A DNA stretch of 64,000 bases from Vandiemenella viatica (taxonomy: Eukaryota > Arthropoda > Insecta > Orthoptera > Morabidae): NCBI GenBank assembly GCA_031002005.1, contig CM061914.1:190544685-190608684 (forward strand), read 5' to 3'. The position numbers and the translations under genes were made by a program. The notes below the pieces were generated by a model, which did not search any database, was not told where the DNA came from, and was given only the letters and a program-made list of their open reading frames with translations. Each line of letters starts with the position of its first letter. The stretch's first letter is position 1. Positions 33,421-44,391 of this stretch are shown here, piece by piece.

Positions 33421-35311
33421 CCTCTGATTAAAAAAACGGTCCTTGACTTGTATATAATTTCGTAAGCTCACACACTTACCTCGACAGCTATTGGTTCCAA
33501 TTCTGACAGTAATTCCGTTTTACAAAAATGACGCTTCATGATCGCTGTATCTGGTGACTGCCTTAGATGGACGTATCTCTCCATCGCAGCTGTCCAGAGA
33601 AACTTAATTGGTCACGGAAGACTGTGTTCTATGGAGTATCAACGCAATCCGGCTGGCAGATCAATTTCAGAAGTCATTCTGTACCTCAGCACAAGGACCA
33701 GTCTTCAGAACAGAATTAGTTTAGCTCTTGGTACTCACACCAATTCAAGCCCCGTTAAATATCAACAACATTAATAAAAAATTTATCAATTGCTTTTCTA
33801 TCTGTATTTATTAATTCTGCTGATAAATGCAACACTACACTCTCTTTAAAATCGAATTAGCAATAATGTGACAAACGTATAATTTGGTATTGTACTGTAT
33901 GTGATACTAATTTTCTATTATTGCCTGCACTCCTACTATGTAAGGAGGATGTCTGTTTTAGCGTGTAGTCTAAACAATAGAACAATTGTAGCATAACTCA
34001 TAGCTTTATTAGCATGTAGCTGGACAGCCGTTTCCAATTTTTTAATTAATTTTTATTCCTTGTTATTATTCACAAAAACATTTATAAAATTATCCTATTT
34101 TCTCCACTCGGGATCAAGGAGATAGTACATTTAGTATCAGTTAAAGCAGTTAATTAAAGTAATATTAAAATTTTACGAGAAGAGGTCGGACAATTGATAT
34201 ACGCGTCTGCAATTTTCCACAGTAATGATATTCAAATAATGTTCTCAAACACATACCACGCATGCAAGTAAGACAAGAAAAATTATTATTATAATTATTA
34301 TCGAATCATAAACATAAAAATACACAGTTGAAACATTGTACAAATTAACATCTTTAAACACATTTCGCCCAGTACTTCGCAACCTCAAGTGCATTCGATG
34401 TGGCTTGAAACAAATCATCTTTGTTGCAGGAAGATGGGCACATAGGACACTCGAACATATGGTTCATTGTCTTGCCTTCGCTCGCAAATTAACAGCGACC
34501 AGAAATATTATTAGAATAAATTCAAGAGTATGTGCACAATTTAATACCCAAGCAACCGCTATGAATCTTACAGTTTCTGTAACAGCTACAAAATATCGAC
34601 GCGAGAAGAAGAATGCTGAATGTCACTAATAAAAACAACATAAAAAAACGTAAGAGTAACTTAAATTACTAATGGTCTCTGCCAATTATCGTTCCGGCCT
34701 AGGCTAAATTTTAATTTAATTTAAACACCTGCCAATGTTGTTGCTTGAGCAAAGTTTATTCATTACAGTTTATTTGCTTTTTACATATTTTAATACCATT
34801 TTCGTTAATGGTCTTTCTTCGTGTTCACTGTACGTGAGATATTAGATGACATCAGACTTTAAATATAGTACCTATCGAGTATTTTGGAAATTCATTTCTT
34901 CAGAGTTGTTCACTCTTTAATAATCTGGAATCTGTAGTAACCTCTCTGGCCGTTATGGACCCGATGACCAAAGAGTACATTATGAATGTTTGGCCAGCAT
35001 CAATCAAGAACAACGTGATACCTTCGAAGCAACTTTGCTGCGATGGACGGCAAAACAATAGTATTATGTAATCATAGGTTTTTCCGGCGAATTTGCTGCT
35101 TGAAGATTTCCCGCGCATGCAGCCTGATCAAATGATCGTTGTTCATGTTCTTCAAATTTGGTATAGTGAACCTTTACCCTCAAATACAAGTTTATATTTC
35201 AGTCAGTTGGAGTCAAGCGACCACGACCACTGAAACAATAATAAGCTAGCGTGAACGTCTCGGTCCGTGTTTAATATGTCTGTTAATAGTTTGAGTTATT
35301 ATTATTATTAA
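33421..35311. other. Intergenic stretch, nothing recognised
   Basis: AT-rich. Short frames at 33538-33774 and 34336-34629 (+) resemble nothing known to me. Confidence 0.4.
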
Positions 35312-35886
35312 TGTTTAACTGCGATGGAGCTGACACTCTTGTGGTAATTCCACTAGTCATTAATTACATCATTTTATTTTGAAATTATCTTTTATAATTG
35401 GAGTGTTAAATTCCTCCCCCATTTACTTTTCCGATTTACAAATTTTAATTTTAAATTATTCATCACTTCTCTTTGTAATTTGTTCCAATCCCAGACACCC
35501 TTGCTAACAAAAGAAAATTTTCCCACTCCCTAATGCATGAAATCGACGCGCCAACTTGTGGTCACGGTCGCCTTTCCGCTTCCATGCACTATTCCTAATT
35601 CTTTGACCAATATCCCTCCTAGCCCCATCACCAGCATATGCCCTGTACATTCCCAGCACTCTCTTCACCCTCCTCCTTTCCTCCAATGACTCCCAATCCA
35701 GCTCCTTCATCATATCAGTTACTGACTGGATCCTGCGATTATTTCCAAAAACCAATCTAGCTGGTCTTCTTTGCACACCCTCCAAGTCCCGTATTTGATA
35801 GCCAAAATGTGGTCCCAAACTACACTACCATATTCAATGAATGGTGTGGCCAAAGTTTTGTAACCCAGTTCCCTAACTTCTCTGGT
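35312..35886 (-). pseudogene. LINE-A, 3' portion, interrupted by a Jockey/CR1-like LINE
   Basis: The - strand encodes a segment with FGNNRRIQSVTDMMKELDWE, SLEERRRVKRVLGMYRAY and DRDHKLARRFHALG, a better-preserved form of the 21.5-kb copy, then the LINE-A 3'UTR. The sequence breaks at 35887 and appears to resume near 36856 (TACATCCTCTCATC, compare TACATCCCCTCATG at 33100). Confidence 0.8.
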
Positions 35887-36855
35887 AGATAGATAGATAG
35901 ATAGATATGTTCACTTTGATCCCATGTGAGAATAATCTCGGGGATGTGGAACAGTACATACACTTATTAGTAATGTCAATATTACTATATAATTGATAAT
36001 ATTATTATATATTGACAACAAGTTAGTTACGACCCATTAGTATAACCAATATTTCCTGTAATCTACAAATACAATCACGAGTTAATTAATACCTATTATG
36101 TGGAACAGTGTATACACTTGATACCAGCATCTAAAAACCAGTTATTTTCTTACCAACCAGTTACCACAACTCATAAGCAGTCAATTACTTAAAATCCTGT
36201 TAGTATCATAATTTTTCACAGCAGTTTTTGAGTGCATGCTATCCCATGTTAGTTACTATATATGAGTGAAATTTTGTAAACAGTGTAATTACTTCATTTG
36301 TCAAAAGTTTCAACAGAAAGAAAAACCATATATCATTTTAGTAATTGTGGACAACTTTGTCACCTTCCCCTTCCATACACCATATATACTATTTTATCAG
36401 TCATTCTTAGTTACCAAATTCCAAGAAGAAAATTCTTTCACAGAGTAAAATGGGTTCTGAAGCAGAAACTCTTTCAGTTTGGACTTAAAGTAGTTTGGTT
36501 TTTGTAGATAACATTTAATTTCTGTTGGTAAGACATTGAATAAGGAAGCTCCAGTAAATGTAAACCCTTTCTGTACAATTGACAGTGATTTGTAATCCTT
36601 GTGAATAATATATTTATTCCTAGTATTACGGCTATGTATGTCAGCATTAAGATTGAAGTGCTCAGGATTTTCCACTACAAATGATAGTACGGAGTATACA
36701 TACTGTGCTGGCATTGTTAGTACACCCAGGTTTTTAAATAGATTTCTGCACGACGTCTGTGGGCTTGCTCCACAAATAGTTCTTATAGCACGTTTTTGCA
36801 ATTTAAATACCCTCTGTGCTTGTGACGAGTTTCCCCAGAATGAGATGCCATAATA
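35887..36855 (-). mobile_element. Jockey/CR1-like LINE 3' portion inserted in LINE-A
   Basis: A 5'-truncated insertion on the - strand: ORF C-terminus, about 500 bp of AT-rich 3'UTR, and a (TATC)n tail visible as ATAGATAGATAGATAG at 35888-35907. Tandem 4-bp tails are usual for such LINEs. Confidence 0.75.
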
Positions 36856-36858
36856 CAT
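36397..36858 (-). pseudogene. Jockey/CR1-like reverse-transcriptase ORF, C-terminal 153 codons
   Basis: An open frame from MYYGISFWGNS (36858) to a stop at 36397. It shows MYYGIxFWG, then VFKLQKRAIRTICG, then a SCRNLFKNLGVLTMP segment and finally F-N-V-L-P-T-E-I-K, the standard order of the C-terminal domain after the RT palm in this LINE class. The frame is uninterrupted, so the insertion is fairly young. The element is 5'-truncated. Confidence 0.85.
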
Positions 36859-37189
36859 CCTCTCATCAATCTCTCCAGTAAATGTTCTTCATGCTCAAAA
36901 GATTTTATTCAAATTTTGCAGAATGAACTATTTGGGTGAAACGCAGGTGAAATTCGTATTTGGCCTGATCAGGTCAATCTGTAGAAACCTTTAACCCTAA
37001 ACCGTTGACATAGGCAAAGAACCGTCTTAAGCTTTCGTAGTTTAAAATATGATCCTCGTATGGTTATTATTAAAACCTAAAGAAAATTCAAGTGTGGGCC
37101 AAAATTGTGGGTAGAAACTGGAAAGAGTGTCTTCGCTGCTGTTAAATCTTGCAGGGAAGCTTACTGGGTATTGTTGTTGGTTGGCAGAG

Positions 37190-37680
37190 TGTTAGAACTC
37201 GCGGCACCTGACACCTCTAGCGCCAGAGATAATCGCTCCACTTGGTGAGCTGTGCTGCAGCAGCCTCTGCGCCGCCTCCAGACAGACTTGATGGATGAAA
37301 CGCGGCCGCGCCGCGCCAGCCGAGCGACTAATTTACAGCGGGCGCATCTGCGTGCTGCCAGCGGCGCCGTAATATCGCTAATGCTGGCTGCGCGGCGCCG
37401 CCATCTTGGCTGGCGGGGGGACGCTACCTTTCTCTGCAATTGCCTCGCCGCGCCCCGTAACTGGGCAGGCAGCTGCCGCCGCCTCGCTTCCTCTTTACCT
37501 CGCCCGTCGCTCGTAGCTACTGTCGCGCACACCGAGTCTTTCTAATTCGCCTCCCAAACAGACGGAGTGATGAATGCCAGCCTTCCATTCGCTTTGACGC
37601 GCCTTTCATTAATCATTCGGCCAATCTTTTACCGGCGACGCGTCGCTGTTTTGTTGCAGGAGAGTGGTGTCGACGTCGGG
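37190..37680. promoter_or_regulatory. CpG-rich island with YY1/Pho-type motif, candidate promoter or enhancer
   Basis: About 490 bp that is strongly GC- and CpG-rich (many GCGGCGCC-type words) in an AT-rich setting, with no terminal repeats. GCCGCCATCTTGGC at 37397-37410 is an excellent YY1-type site. Open frames on both strands look like by-products of the base composition. No matching gene is visible. Confidence 0.35.
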
Positions 37681-38076
37681 GTCAACGGTGTTGGATGATG
37701 CGCGAAGTCGCTCAATGCTTAAGAGTAGTGGCAAGTAACAAAGCATTACTTGTTCAGTGTATCTGCATGTATGCATTACCTGACCATTTATCTTTACCGT
37801 CAGAGCGGGGTGCCTGAGGAACGTTGTGATTTTTTCCCCGTATTTTACTAGTTTTTATTAAAAAAGGAAGAACACTTGTAATAAGTATTACATCAGGGAT
37901 GGTCAACCCAAATGATCTTACGGGCCACTTATAAAATGCATCATAACTCCGCGGGCCACACATAAAATTATATATCCCCATATTAGATTTAGACCCACTA
38001 CAGACATTTATTGGAGTGAAAAGTTGAAACATAATGAGTTATTATTATTGTGTTTACTATTATTCTTACATGTAAA

Positions 38077-38077
38077 T

Positions 38078-38111
<34 letters not shown>
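38077..38111. repeat. (TA)n microsatellite
   Basis: About 17 TA units, at the left edge of the material inserted into the hAT element. Confidence 0.9.
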
Positions 38112-38116
<5 letters not shown>

Positions 38117-38340
38117 AGAGCAAGAGGAAGACCCCCGGATCGCTGGGATAAGGATATACGTCGAGTTACAGGCGTGAACTGGAAGAGGGCGGCTCAGGAT
38201 CGATCGGCCTGGAAAGAACTACAGCAACACTATGTAGAATTAAATTCTAATATATAGCTCATTAGGCTTAAAGAGGCTACATCCTGAAAAAAGGATTGAT
38301 ATAGCTGCAATAATAATAATAATAATAATAATATATATAT
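38112..38340 (+). pseudogene. RTE-like LINE ORF C-terminus with (AAT)n tail
   Basis: The + strand reads MKRARGRPPDRWDKDIRRV, then W-K-R-A-A-QDRSAWKELQQHYVE, then a stop near 38257. This is the classic end of an RTE ORF (GRPPxRW...AxDRxxWK). A short 3' region and an (AAT)n tail at 38309-38340 follow. 5'-truncated insertion beside the (TA)n tract. Confidence 0.85.
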
Positions 38341-38344
38341 AAAT

Positions 38345-39075
38345 AGACGTATGTTTTCATATATTCCACTTTTCAGCCACCACTACCTAGCACAGATCAC
38401 TGGTCTTTGTGTGTGGAAGTAGCATGGAGTTTCCTGTCGTGCACAACGTTGGCCGAATGCCTATAGCTGTGGGGATGTGGAAGATATGATGATTAAAGTT
38501 GGTCAATGCAGGGCGTTTTCATATTTCGAACAAAAATTTGTGTCTTTTTATACTTCACTTTCCTGCCACAACTACATAGCATAGACCATTGGTGTTTGTG
38601 TGTGGTAGTAGAATCGTGCACTATGGTTGTTAGATGTCGGTAGCTATGGGGATGTGGGAGATATGGGGGTTGAAAGTGGTCAACCTGCGGCAATTTCATA
38701 TTTCTGCCAAAGACGCATGTGTCATGGTGTATCATTCTTCAGCGAAAACTATTTAGCGCAGATCACTGGTGTTTGTGTGTGGTAATAACACAGAGTCACC
38801 CATCGATCACAACGTTGGCCGAATTTCGGTAACTGTGGGAGTGTGGGAGATATGGTGGTTGAAAGTGGTAGATCAAGGATATTTTCGTATTTCATCCAAA
38901 GACATGTGTGTCCGTTAAATTTTACTTTGCTACCTGAACTACATAGCGCAGATGACTGGCGTTTGTGTGTGGTAATAGCATCGCGTCTCCCATCATGCAC
39001 TATGGTAGTTAGATGTCAGAAGCTGTCAATACCAATTCTTTACAAACACGAACGAAGTCGTGGGTACCAGCTAGT
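38345..39075 (-). repeat. Retroposon with four tandem units of about 177-190 bp
   Basis: The landmark GGTGTTTGTGTGTGG recurs at 38402, 38591, 38768 and 38958 (spacings 189, 177 and 190 bp), and flanking words also repeat. On the - strand the block starts TACTAGCTGGTACCCACGAC, the 'CTAGCnnnnACCCGCGACTTCG' start seen again at 53471. So this appears to be a member of that family with internal tandem amplification. Confidence 0.75.
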
Positions 39076-39486
39076 ATAGATAATAAAATAATAATGATGC
39101 TAGAAGCATATTTTAAAGAAATATATAACACAAAAAATGATATATAAAAAATATATGTATAAATATAAATGAAATAAATTTTGAGAATACGGATGCCCAA
39201 GTAATGTATTTTTTGTTAATACATTGGTTTTCACTACCTCGGCCATTATAAAATAAGTATATCTTGTAAAAATGTGCGAATCTCGCGGGCCAGAATAATA
39301 TTCAAGGCGACCCTGTATTACATGTTAGCTGCGTTACTTTGCCTTGGTGTTTGACGTCTAACTAGCAAGTTCTTTTGTATTTATCGGCGGAAGACATCAG
39401 TTTGAATATATCGGGTCTAGTTTTCAAATACGAATGGAGCTACAATATTTTATGCTATTAGCAAGCATCTTATTAATAAAATATTC

Positions 39487-39605
39487 CTCTTACTTCCGCG
39501 GGTTTTCCGCTACTTTGATCGGTGTTTTTCTTCCGACGTTTCGACACCCAACCAGGTGCCTTCATCAGGGCTGTTCACAAGTGAAGTATCACTTCTGACG
39601 GTCGC
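39487..39605. repeat. Hairpin-core element fragment
   Basis: Contains CGCGGGTTTTCCGC and TTCCGACGTTTCGACACC followed by CCTTCATCAGGGC, the layout shared by the hairpin elements at 11.7, 55.4 and 61.5 kb. Confidence 0.45.
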
Positions 39606-39900
39606 CACACCACTCCGCCGTTTACCTTCACGCTGAGTAAGTGGAATATTTGAGGAATGGAGCTCATTACGTGACTTGTTGCTGTTACTCTTGGTGATCA
39701 AAATGGCTCTCAATACTGCGACACTTAACTGCGTATTGTCACTTGTCCATATTTTAATTATCAGAGAAAAAACTCTTTCGACAGGTGCGTTACTTCCAGG
39801 CAGATACTTAACGTACTCAATAAGTTTAACGAAAGTTCTTACAGTTGAGAGTGTTAGCACGGAAGTGTTGAAATAATTCCGCCCAACGGTTGTAACGTAC
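39606..39900 (-). pseudogene. hAT transposase C-terminal fragment
   Basis: The - strand reads VKYLPGSNAPVERVFSLIIK, then IWTSDNTQLSV and AVLRAILITK. PGSNAPVERVFS followed by a W and a basic LxxAxLxxK helix is the hAT dimerisation domain. The frame then runs into unrelated hairpin-element sequence (from 39605 down). Upstream coding is lost. Confidence 0.8.
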
Positions 39901-40504
39901 CATTTTCGTTACCTTTTTATTTTTGTAGTGAACACATGTGAGTGTTACTTTACCATACTTTTAAATTAATACTTTTACTTATATTTCCTGCACCAGACTA
40001 GTACATAAGGATTTCCTTGATCCCTCTTTGTCCGTTGCTGGTTTTATTCCGATACTCACGCTGTAAATCAAATTATTATTAATCAAATTATAATTATACA
40101 AACTTAAAATCAACTCCTTTGTTTATATCTATATTTCAATCTCAAATAAAACACTTTCTACTTATCTCACAACTTTTATATTTTCCGTTTAACAGACAAT
40201 TATCTTTTCCAAAGTCATATTACATTATTTTTATTAAACCCTAATTTCCTTGCCCTCAGGTTAATATTTTACTGTTATTAATCCCACCAGGATTCTTCGT
40301 GGCTTCTATCTAGCCATTCTGTTTTATCTTTTCTCTTAAACCATATTCTTTCCTCAACCAACACGTCCTCTTCCTTCCAAATCTTTTCTTCAACTTTCTC
40401 GACTGTTACTTATTTTCCAGAGATCTCATTATATCCCTCTTGACATGCTTTGACCTTGGAACATAAAATTCAGAGTTATTAACTTATATACAATTACAAT
40501 TATT

Positions 40505-40700
40505 AAATAAAAAATAGCTTTAATAATGTCAAAATCACAAAATGTGAGGTTGTGTACCTCACACGGTCTTCACCAGCAACATTCTCAGCGTTCCGGCTAG
40601 TGATTTTTTGATCTGTGACGTAGTTGGAAATAAGCGAAAACTCGTCGAATATTACCAAATGTTGGCTGCTGCTAATAAATCCTTGCGTGATCAGCAATGG
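40505..40700 (-). pseudogene. Possible further hAT transposase remnant
   Basis: The - strand has VIFDEFSLISNYVTDQKI, similar to a segment upstream of the domain at 39.6-39.9 kb in related transposases. Weak, short match. Confidence 0.35.
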
Positions 40701-40832
40701 ACCATGCGTCGATCCGACCGCCGCGCGGCAAAAACCGCATCGTCTGTTTTAGACCTTAATAGATGGATATATTAAACTGAACTGTCGTTTTGTTTGTGGA
40801 AGAGGGACATTTTTACTCTCGCTGGTGACAAC

Positions 40833-41174
40833 CAGGGGCGTAGCTACTATGGGGCTAGGCGTTGCAGTGCACCGGGACCCCTACGATCAGGGGGCCCCAA
40901 AGCACACCTCTCTGGGGGCCCCCAACCACAGTTCAGAGGCCCACGAGCCTTCATGGCAAACTGGCGACAGGAAGCCCCTCCCTAAGGGCCCTCTCACTGC
41001 TGGGGGGCCCCAACAACTGCTGAGGGGGCCCCTAAGCACAACTCAAGGGCCCCATCCTCAGCTCAGGGGGCCATTACCAGCAACACAAAGCAAGAAAAAG
41101 GTCGCCCATCTGGCCTGAGGGCCCAAAATAAATTTTTTTGCACCTGGGCCCTTGTTGACCTAGCTACGCCACTG
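40833..41174. mobile_element. hAT MITE with CAGGGGCGTAGCTA termini and internal GGGCCCC repeats
   Basis: The left end CAGGGGCGTAGCTACTA and right end CCTAGCTACGCCACTG are the widespread hAT CAGGGGCGTAGCTA terminus. Flanks GTGACAAC (40825-40832) and GTGACAGC (41175-41182) match at 7 of 8. The interior is an imperfect repeat of GGGCCCC-containing units of roughly 25-40 bp. Confidence 0.85.
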
Positions 41175-41270
41175 GTGACAGCGGGAATATCCCACCCAAA
41201 GCGGGACTTATGGTCACTTTATGTATTACATCATGATACCGAATAGGTAAATTCTGTATATTCTGCAAAT

Positions 41271-41516
41271 TATTATTATTATTTTTTTACTTATTACTTT
41301 ACGCCTCGTCGACGGCTAAGGTCGTTAGAGGCGGGATGGGACAAGGAACGGGAAGGAATTCGGCTATGGCTTTTTTGAAGGAAGCATCCCGTCATTCGCC
41401 TGGAGTGATTTGGGAAAACCATGGAAAACCTAAATCTGGATGCCCGGACGTGGATTCGAACCCGCGTCCTCCCGAATGCGAGGCCAGAACGCTAACCGTT
41501 CACCCACCACGCTCGA
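41271..41516 (-). mobile_element. tRNA-derived SINE, copy with perfect 9-bp TSD
   Basis: Read on the - strand: a tRNA-like head with A box near the 5' end and B box GGTTCGAATCC-like sequence, body with CCAAATCACTCCAGGC and GGCCATGGCCGAATTCC-like words, then an A-rich/(AAT)n tail. TCTGCAAAT flanks it at 41262-41270 and 41517-41525. Confidence 0.85.
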
Positions 41517-41660
41517 TCTGCAAATGGAGGTAGAGAATAACTCCTCCTTTCATGACCTCGTAGTAGGAAATGAAATAGTAGGCTAACAGCAAGCTCTAGT
41601 GTCCTTATTTCTTCATAAGGGTCTGGTGTAAATGTCTACCTACATTTTTTGTTTATTTAA

Positions 41661-42067
41661 AGAACGTCCATAAATTATGTGGGTCGGTCAAGGAGGGGGG
41701 GAAAGGGGTTGGGTAGAAAGGAACGCTGGGCTATGAGGGAGAGGAGGGAAGAGGGAAGGGTTCCGAGCCAAGCTACGTATCTTTTCAAAATACACAACAG
41801 CATTATTTCCTTATTTCACATACCCTACATTTAGAATGTTTATAATTATAGAAAAGTATATAAACCAAATATCTGTCGTGTTGTTAAATACGCAACAATT
41901 TTAACGATAGTCTGATAGGATAAAATAGAACAAAATGTCTCCTAGAATTAAAAGGGAAAAACCTACTTTCCTTACGGGGTGGGGGGAGGGAAGTAGAGTG
42001 TCACGACAAAAGTGTCGCCAGGCTACGGGTGGTCCAAAATGGAACCACGTAGTTTATGGACGCAGCT
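41661..42067. mobile_element. G-rich PIF/Harbinger-like MITE, copy 4
   Basis: Left end AGAACGTCCATAAATTATGT with TAA before it; right end CACGTAGTTTATGGACGC followed by TTA. Same internal order (G runs, GTCTGATAGGATAAAATAGA, AATGTCTCCTAGAATTAAAA). More diverged than copies 1 and 3. Confidence 0.7.
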
Positions 42068-42230
42068 TTACGGCTTTACACCTCGTCCACGTCGATGACG
42101 TCAGAGGCGGCAGAGGACTGGGGACAAGGGTTGAGAAGGAATGTGGACACGGCTATCTGAAGGAACCATCACCGCATTCCCGTTGAGTGATTTGGGGGAA
42201 ACGATGGAAAATCTAACTTTGCCTGGTGCA
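42068..42230 (-). mobile_element. Diverged SINE fragment next to the assembly gap
   Basis: Body words of the SINE family (GAGTGATTTGGGGGAAACGA, GGACACGGCTATCTG) on the - strand. The tRNA-like head is replaced by unrelated sequence before the gap. Confidence 0.6.
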
Positions 42231-42270
42231 AGGGCTTTCGGGATCTGGCTGCGGGAACCAGAACCGGCTC

Positions 42271-43270
42271 NNNNNNNNNNNNNNNNNNNNNNNNNNNNNN
42301 NNNNNNNNNNNNNNNNNNNNNNNNNNNNNNNNNNNNNNNNNNNNNNNNNNNNNNNNNNNNNNNNNNNNNNNNNNNNNNNNNNNNNNNNNNNNNNNNNNNN
42401 NNNNNNNNNNNNNNNNNNNNNNNNNNNNNNNNNNNNNNNNNNNNNNNNNNNNNNNNNNNNNNNNNNNNNNNNNNNNNNNNNNNNNNNNNNNNNNNNNNNN
42501 NNNNNNNNNNNNNNNNNNNNNNNNNNNNNNNNNNNNNNNNNNNNNNNNNNNNNNNNNNNNNNNNNNNNNNNNNNNNNNNNNNNNNNNNNNNNNNNNNNNN
42601 NNNNNNNNNNNNNNNNNNNNNNNNNNNNNNNNNNNNNNNNNNNNNNNNNNNNNNNNNNNNNNNNNNNNNNNNNNNNNNNNNNNNNNNNNNNNNNNNNNNN
42701 NNNNNNNNNNNNNNNNNNNNNNNNNNNNNNNNNNNNNNNNNNNNNNNNNNNNNNNNNNNNNNNNNNNNNNNNNNNNNNNNNNNNNNNNNNNNNNNNNNNN
42801 NNNNNNNNNNNNNNNNNNNNNNNNNNNNNNNNNNNNNNNNNNNNNNNNNNNNNNNNNNNNNNNNNNNNNNNNNNNNNNNNNNNNNNNNNNNNNNNNNNNN
42901 NNNNNNNNNNNNNNNNNNNNNNNNNNNNNNNNNNNNNNNNNNNNNNNNNNNNNNNNNNNNNNNNNNNNNNNNNNNNNNNNNNNNNNNNNNNNNNNNNNNN
43001 NNNNNNNNNNNNNNNNNNNNNNNNNNNNNNNNNNNNNNNNNNNNNNNNNNNNNNNNNNNNNNNNNNNNNNNNNNNNNNNNNNNNNNNNNNNNNNNNNNNN
43101 NNNNNNNNNNNNNNNNNNNNNNNNNNNNNNNNNNNNNNNNNNNNNNNNNNNNNNNNNNNNNNNNNNNNNNNNNNNNNNNNNNNNNNNNNNNNNNNNNNNN
43201 NNNNNNNNNNNNNNNNNNNNNNNNNNNNNNNNNNNNNNNNNNNNNNNNNNNNNNNNNNNNNNNNNNNNNN
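42271..43270. other. Assembly gap, 1000 N
   Basis: Exactly 1000 unresolved bases, probably a fixed-size placeholder. Frames running through it are meaningless. Confidence 1.
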
Positions 43271-43501
43271 TTTTTAACTGCTTTACGTCTCTCAACAGCG
43301 AGGTCTTTAGAGAAGGGAAAGGATGGGGGCAAGGAATTGGAAGGAATTCGGCCATGGCCTTTTAAGGAAGAATCCCGGCATTTGCCTGGAGTGATTTGGG
43401 AAACCATGGAAAACCCATATCTGGATGCCCGGACGGGGATTCGAACCGCCGTCCTCCCGAATGCGAGGCCAGAACGCTATCCGTTACACCACGACGCTCG
43501 G
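43271..43501 (-). mobile_element. tRNA-derived SINE, copy at right edge of gap
   Basis: Starts at the poly-T tail directly at the gap edge and runs through the full body to the tRNA-like head (GGATTCGAACCGCCGTCC, then CGTTACACCACGACGCTC). The left flank is hidden, so no TSD can be tested. Confidence 0.85.
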
Positions 43502-43605
43502 TGACAATAAATGAGTTTTAGTGACTGGAAATGAGTTTTTAGGACAAAATATTATGTTTTGGGACAGGCATTGAGTTTTAGGTACAGTAAATGAGTTTTT
43601 AAGGG
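43502..43605 (+). repeat. Short minisatellite, about 4 units
   Basis: AATGAGTTTT followed by A-G-G/T-G-A-C recurs about every 22-33 bp (for example GTAAATGAGTTTTTA and CATTGAGTTTTAGG). Confidence 0.65.
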
Positions 43606-43769
43606 CAAAGATCATCACAGTGTGATCTGTTAATGTTGGAGAAGGAAGCTAACTTGTGTTAGACCCTAAGGGTTTGATCTGCAGAATTTCTGTTGGCATG
43701 TGGAGACTTAGAAGTATTTAGAAGTGAAATTTATTTATTAAACTTGGTCGGATACGATCTGGTAGTATA

Positions 43770-44300
43770 CGTAGAAATGGCGGCGATTAATCTTCCGCGC
43801 GTTGAGAAATCACTTTTGGAGGAATTAATTTCGTACGAATGCTTTTCTCCGCGTTGGGAATGGCATGCAGGATCGCGCGGAGTGATTTAATTATCATCGC
43901 GACAGACAGTCGCGTTTTTCTTCCCCCTCTCTCTTTCTCTCTCCGCCTCTTCTGCTCACGTTTGCTCGTTTATCAGCGCCGCCGCTACCCGTCTGTTTGT
44001 CGTCCCGCCCCGGCCAGATTGCCCGCCGTGATGACTTGCGTCAACATTTGCTCTGTTGGCACTCCTGCCGTATTCATGTCGCGCTGTAAGATTGAAAAGT
44101 TGGCCGCCTGCCTCCTCAAGTGGCCCCTTAATGCGACGCGCGGCGTCTTTTTGATGTCGCGGGGTGCCGGTAGAGGCGCTGCCTGCTGAAATATACACGA
44201 GCGCCGCTCCCTCTAGCAGCACACCGGCAGCTTCTAATCTCGACGAGGCATCCGACACGCTGTCAGTGAACGGCCTCAAACCACTCGCAACACGTGCTGG
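43770..44300. promoter_or_regulatory. GC/CpG-rich single-copy-looking island
   Basis: Rich in CpG with a pyrimidine tract (CCCCCTCTCTCTTTCTCTC at 43923) and no repeat termini. Frames present on both strands look compositional. Candidate conserved regulatory DNA only. Confidence 0.25.
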
Positions 44301-44391
44301 GGAAAATTCAATAATTTTTTGTTTAAAGATTATTTCAACTGGAACCATTAGGACTACCAAGGCCCCTTACAGTCCGAGATCCGACTGTATG

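Larger units (their letters stand above)
37894..39315. mobile_element. hAT-like element (GGGGTGGCC family, copy 2) with nested insertions
   Basis: The left end CAGGGATGGTCAACCC and right end GGCGACCCTG are bordered by a perfect 8-bp duplication TATTACAT (37886-37893 and 39316-39323). The outer parts, 37894-38072 and 39076-39315, match the 8443-8782 copy. The middle is foreign: an RTE fragment and a tandem-repeat retroposon. Confidence 0.85.

Noticed and set aside
37161..37545. Long frames on both strands in the CpG-rich island
   Set aside because: They exist in antisense pairs, contain no known motif and reflect base composition.
40825..41118. 97-codon Pro/Gly-rich frame
   Set aside because: It is the GGGCCCC repeat of a hAT MITE read as protein.
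42141..43407. Apparent 378-412 codon frames
   Set aside because: They consist of translated N bases in the assembly gap.
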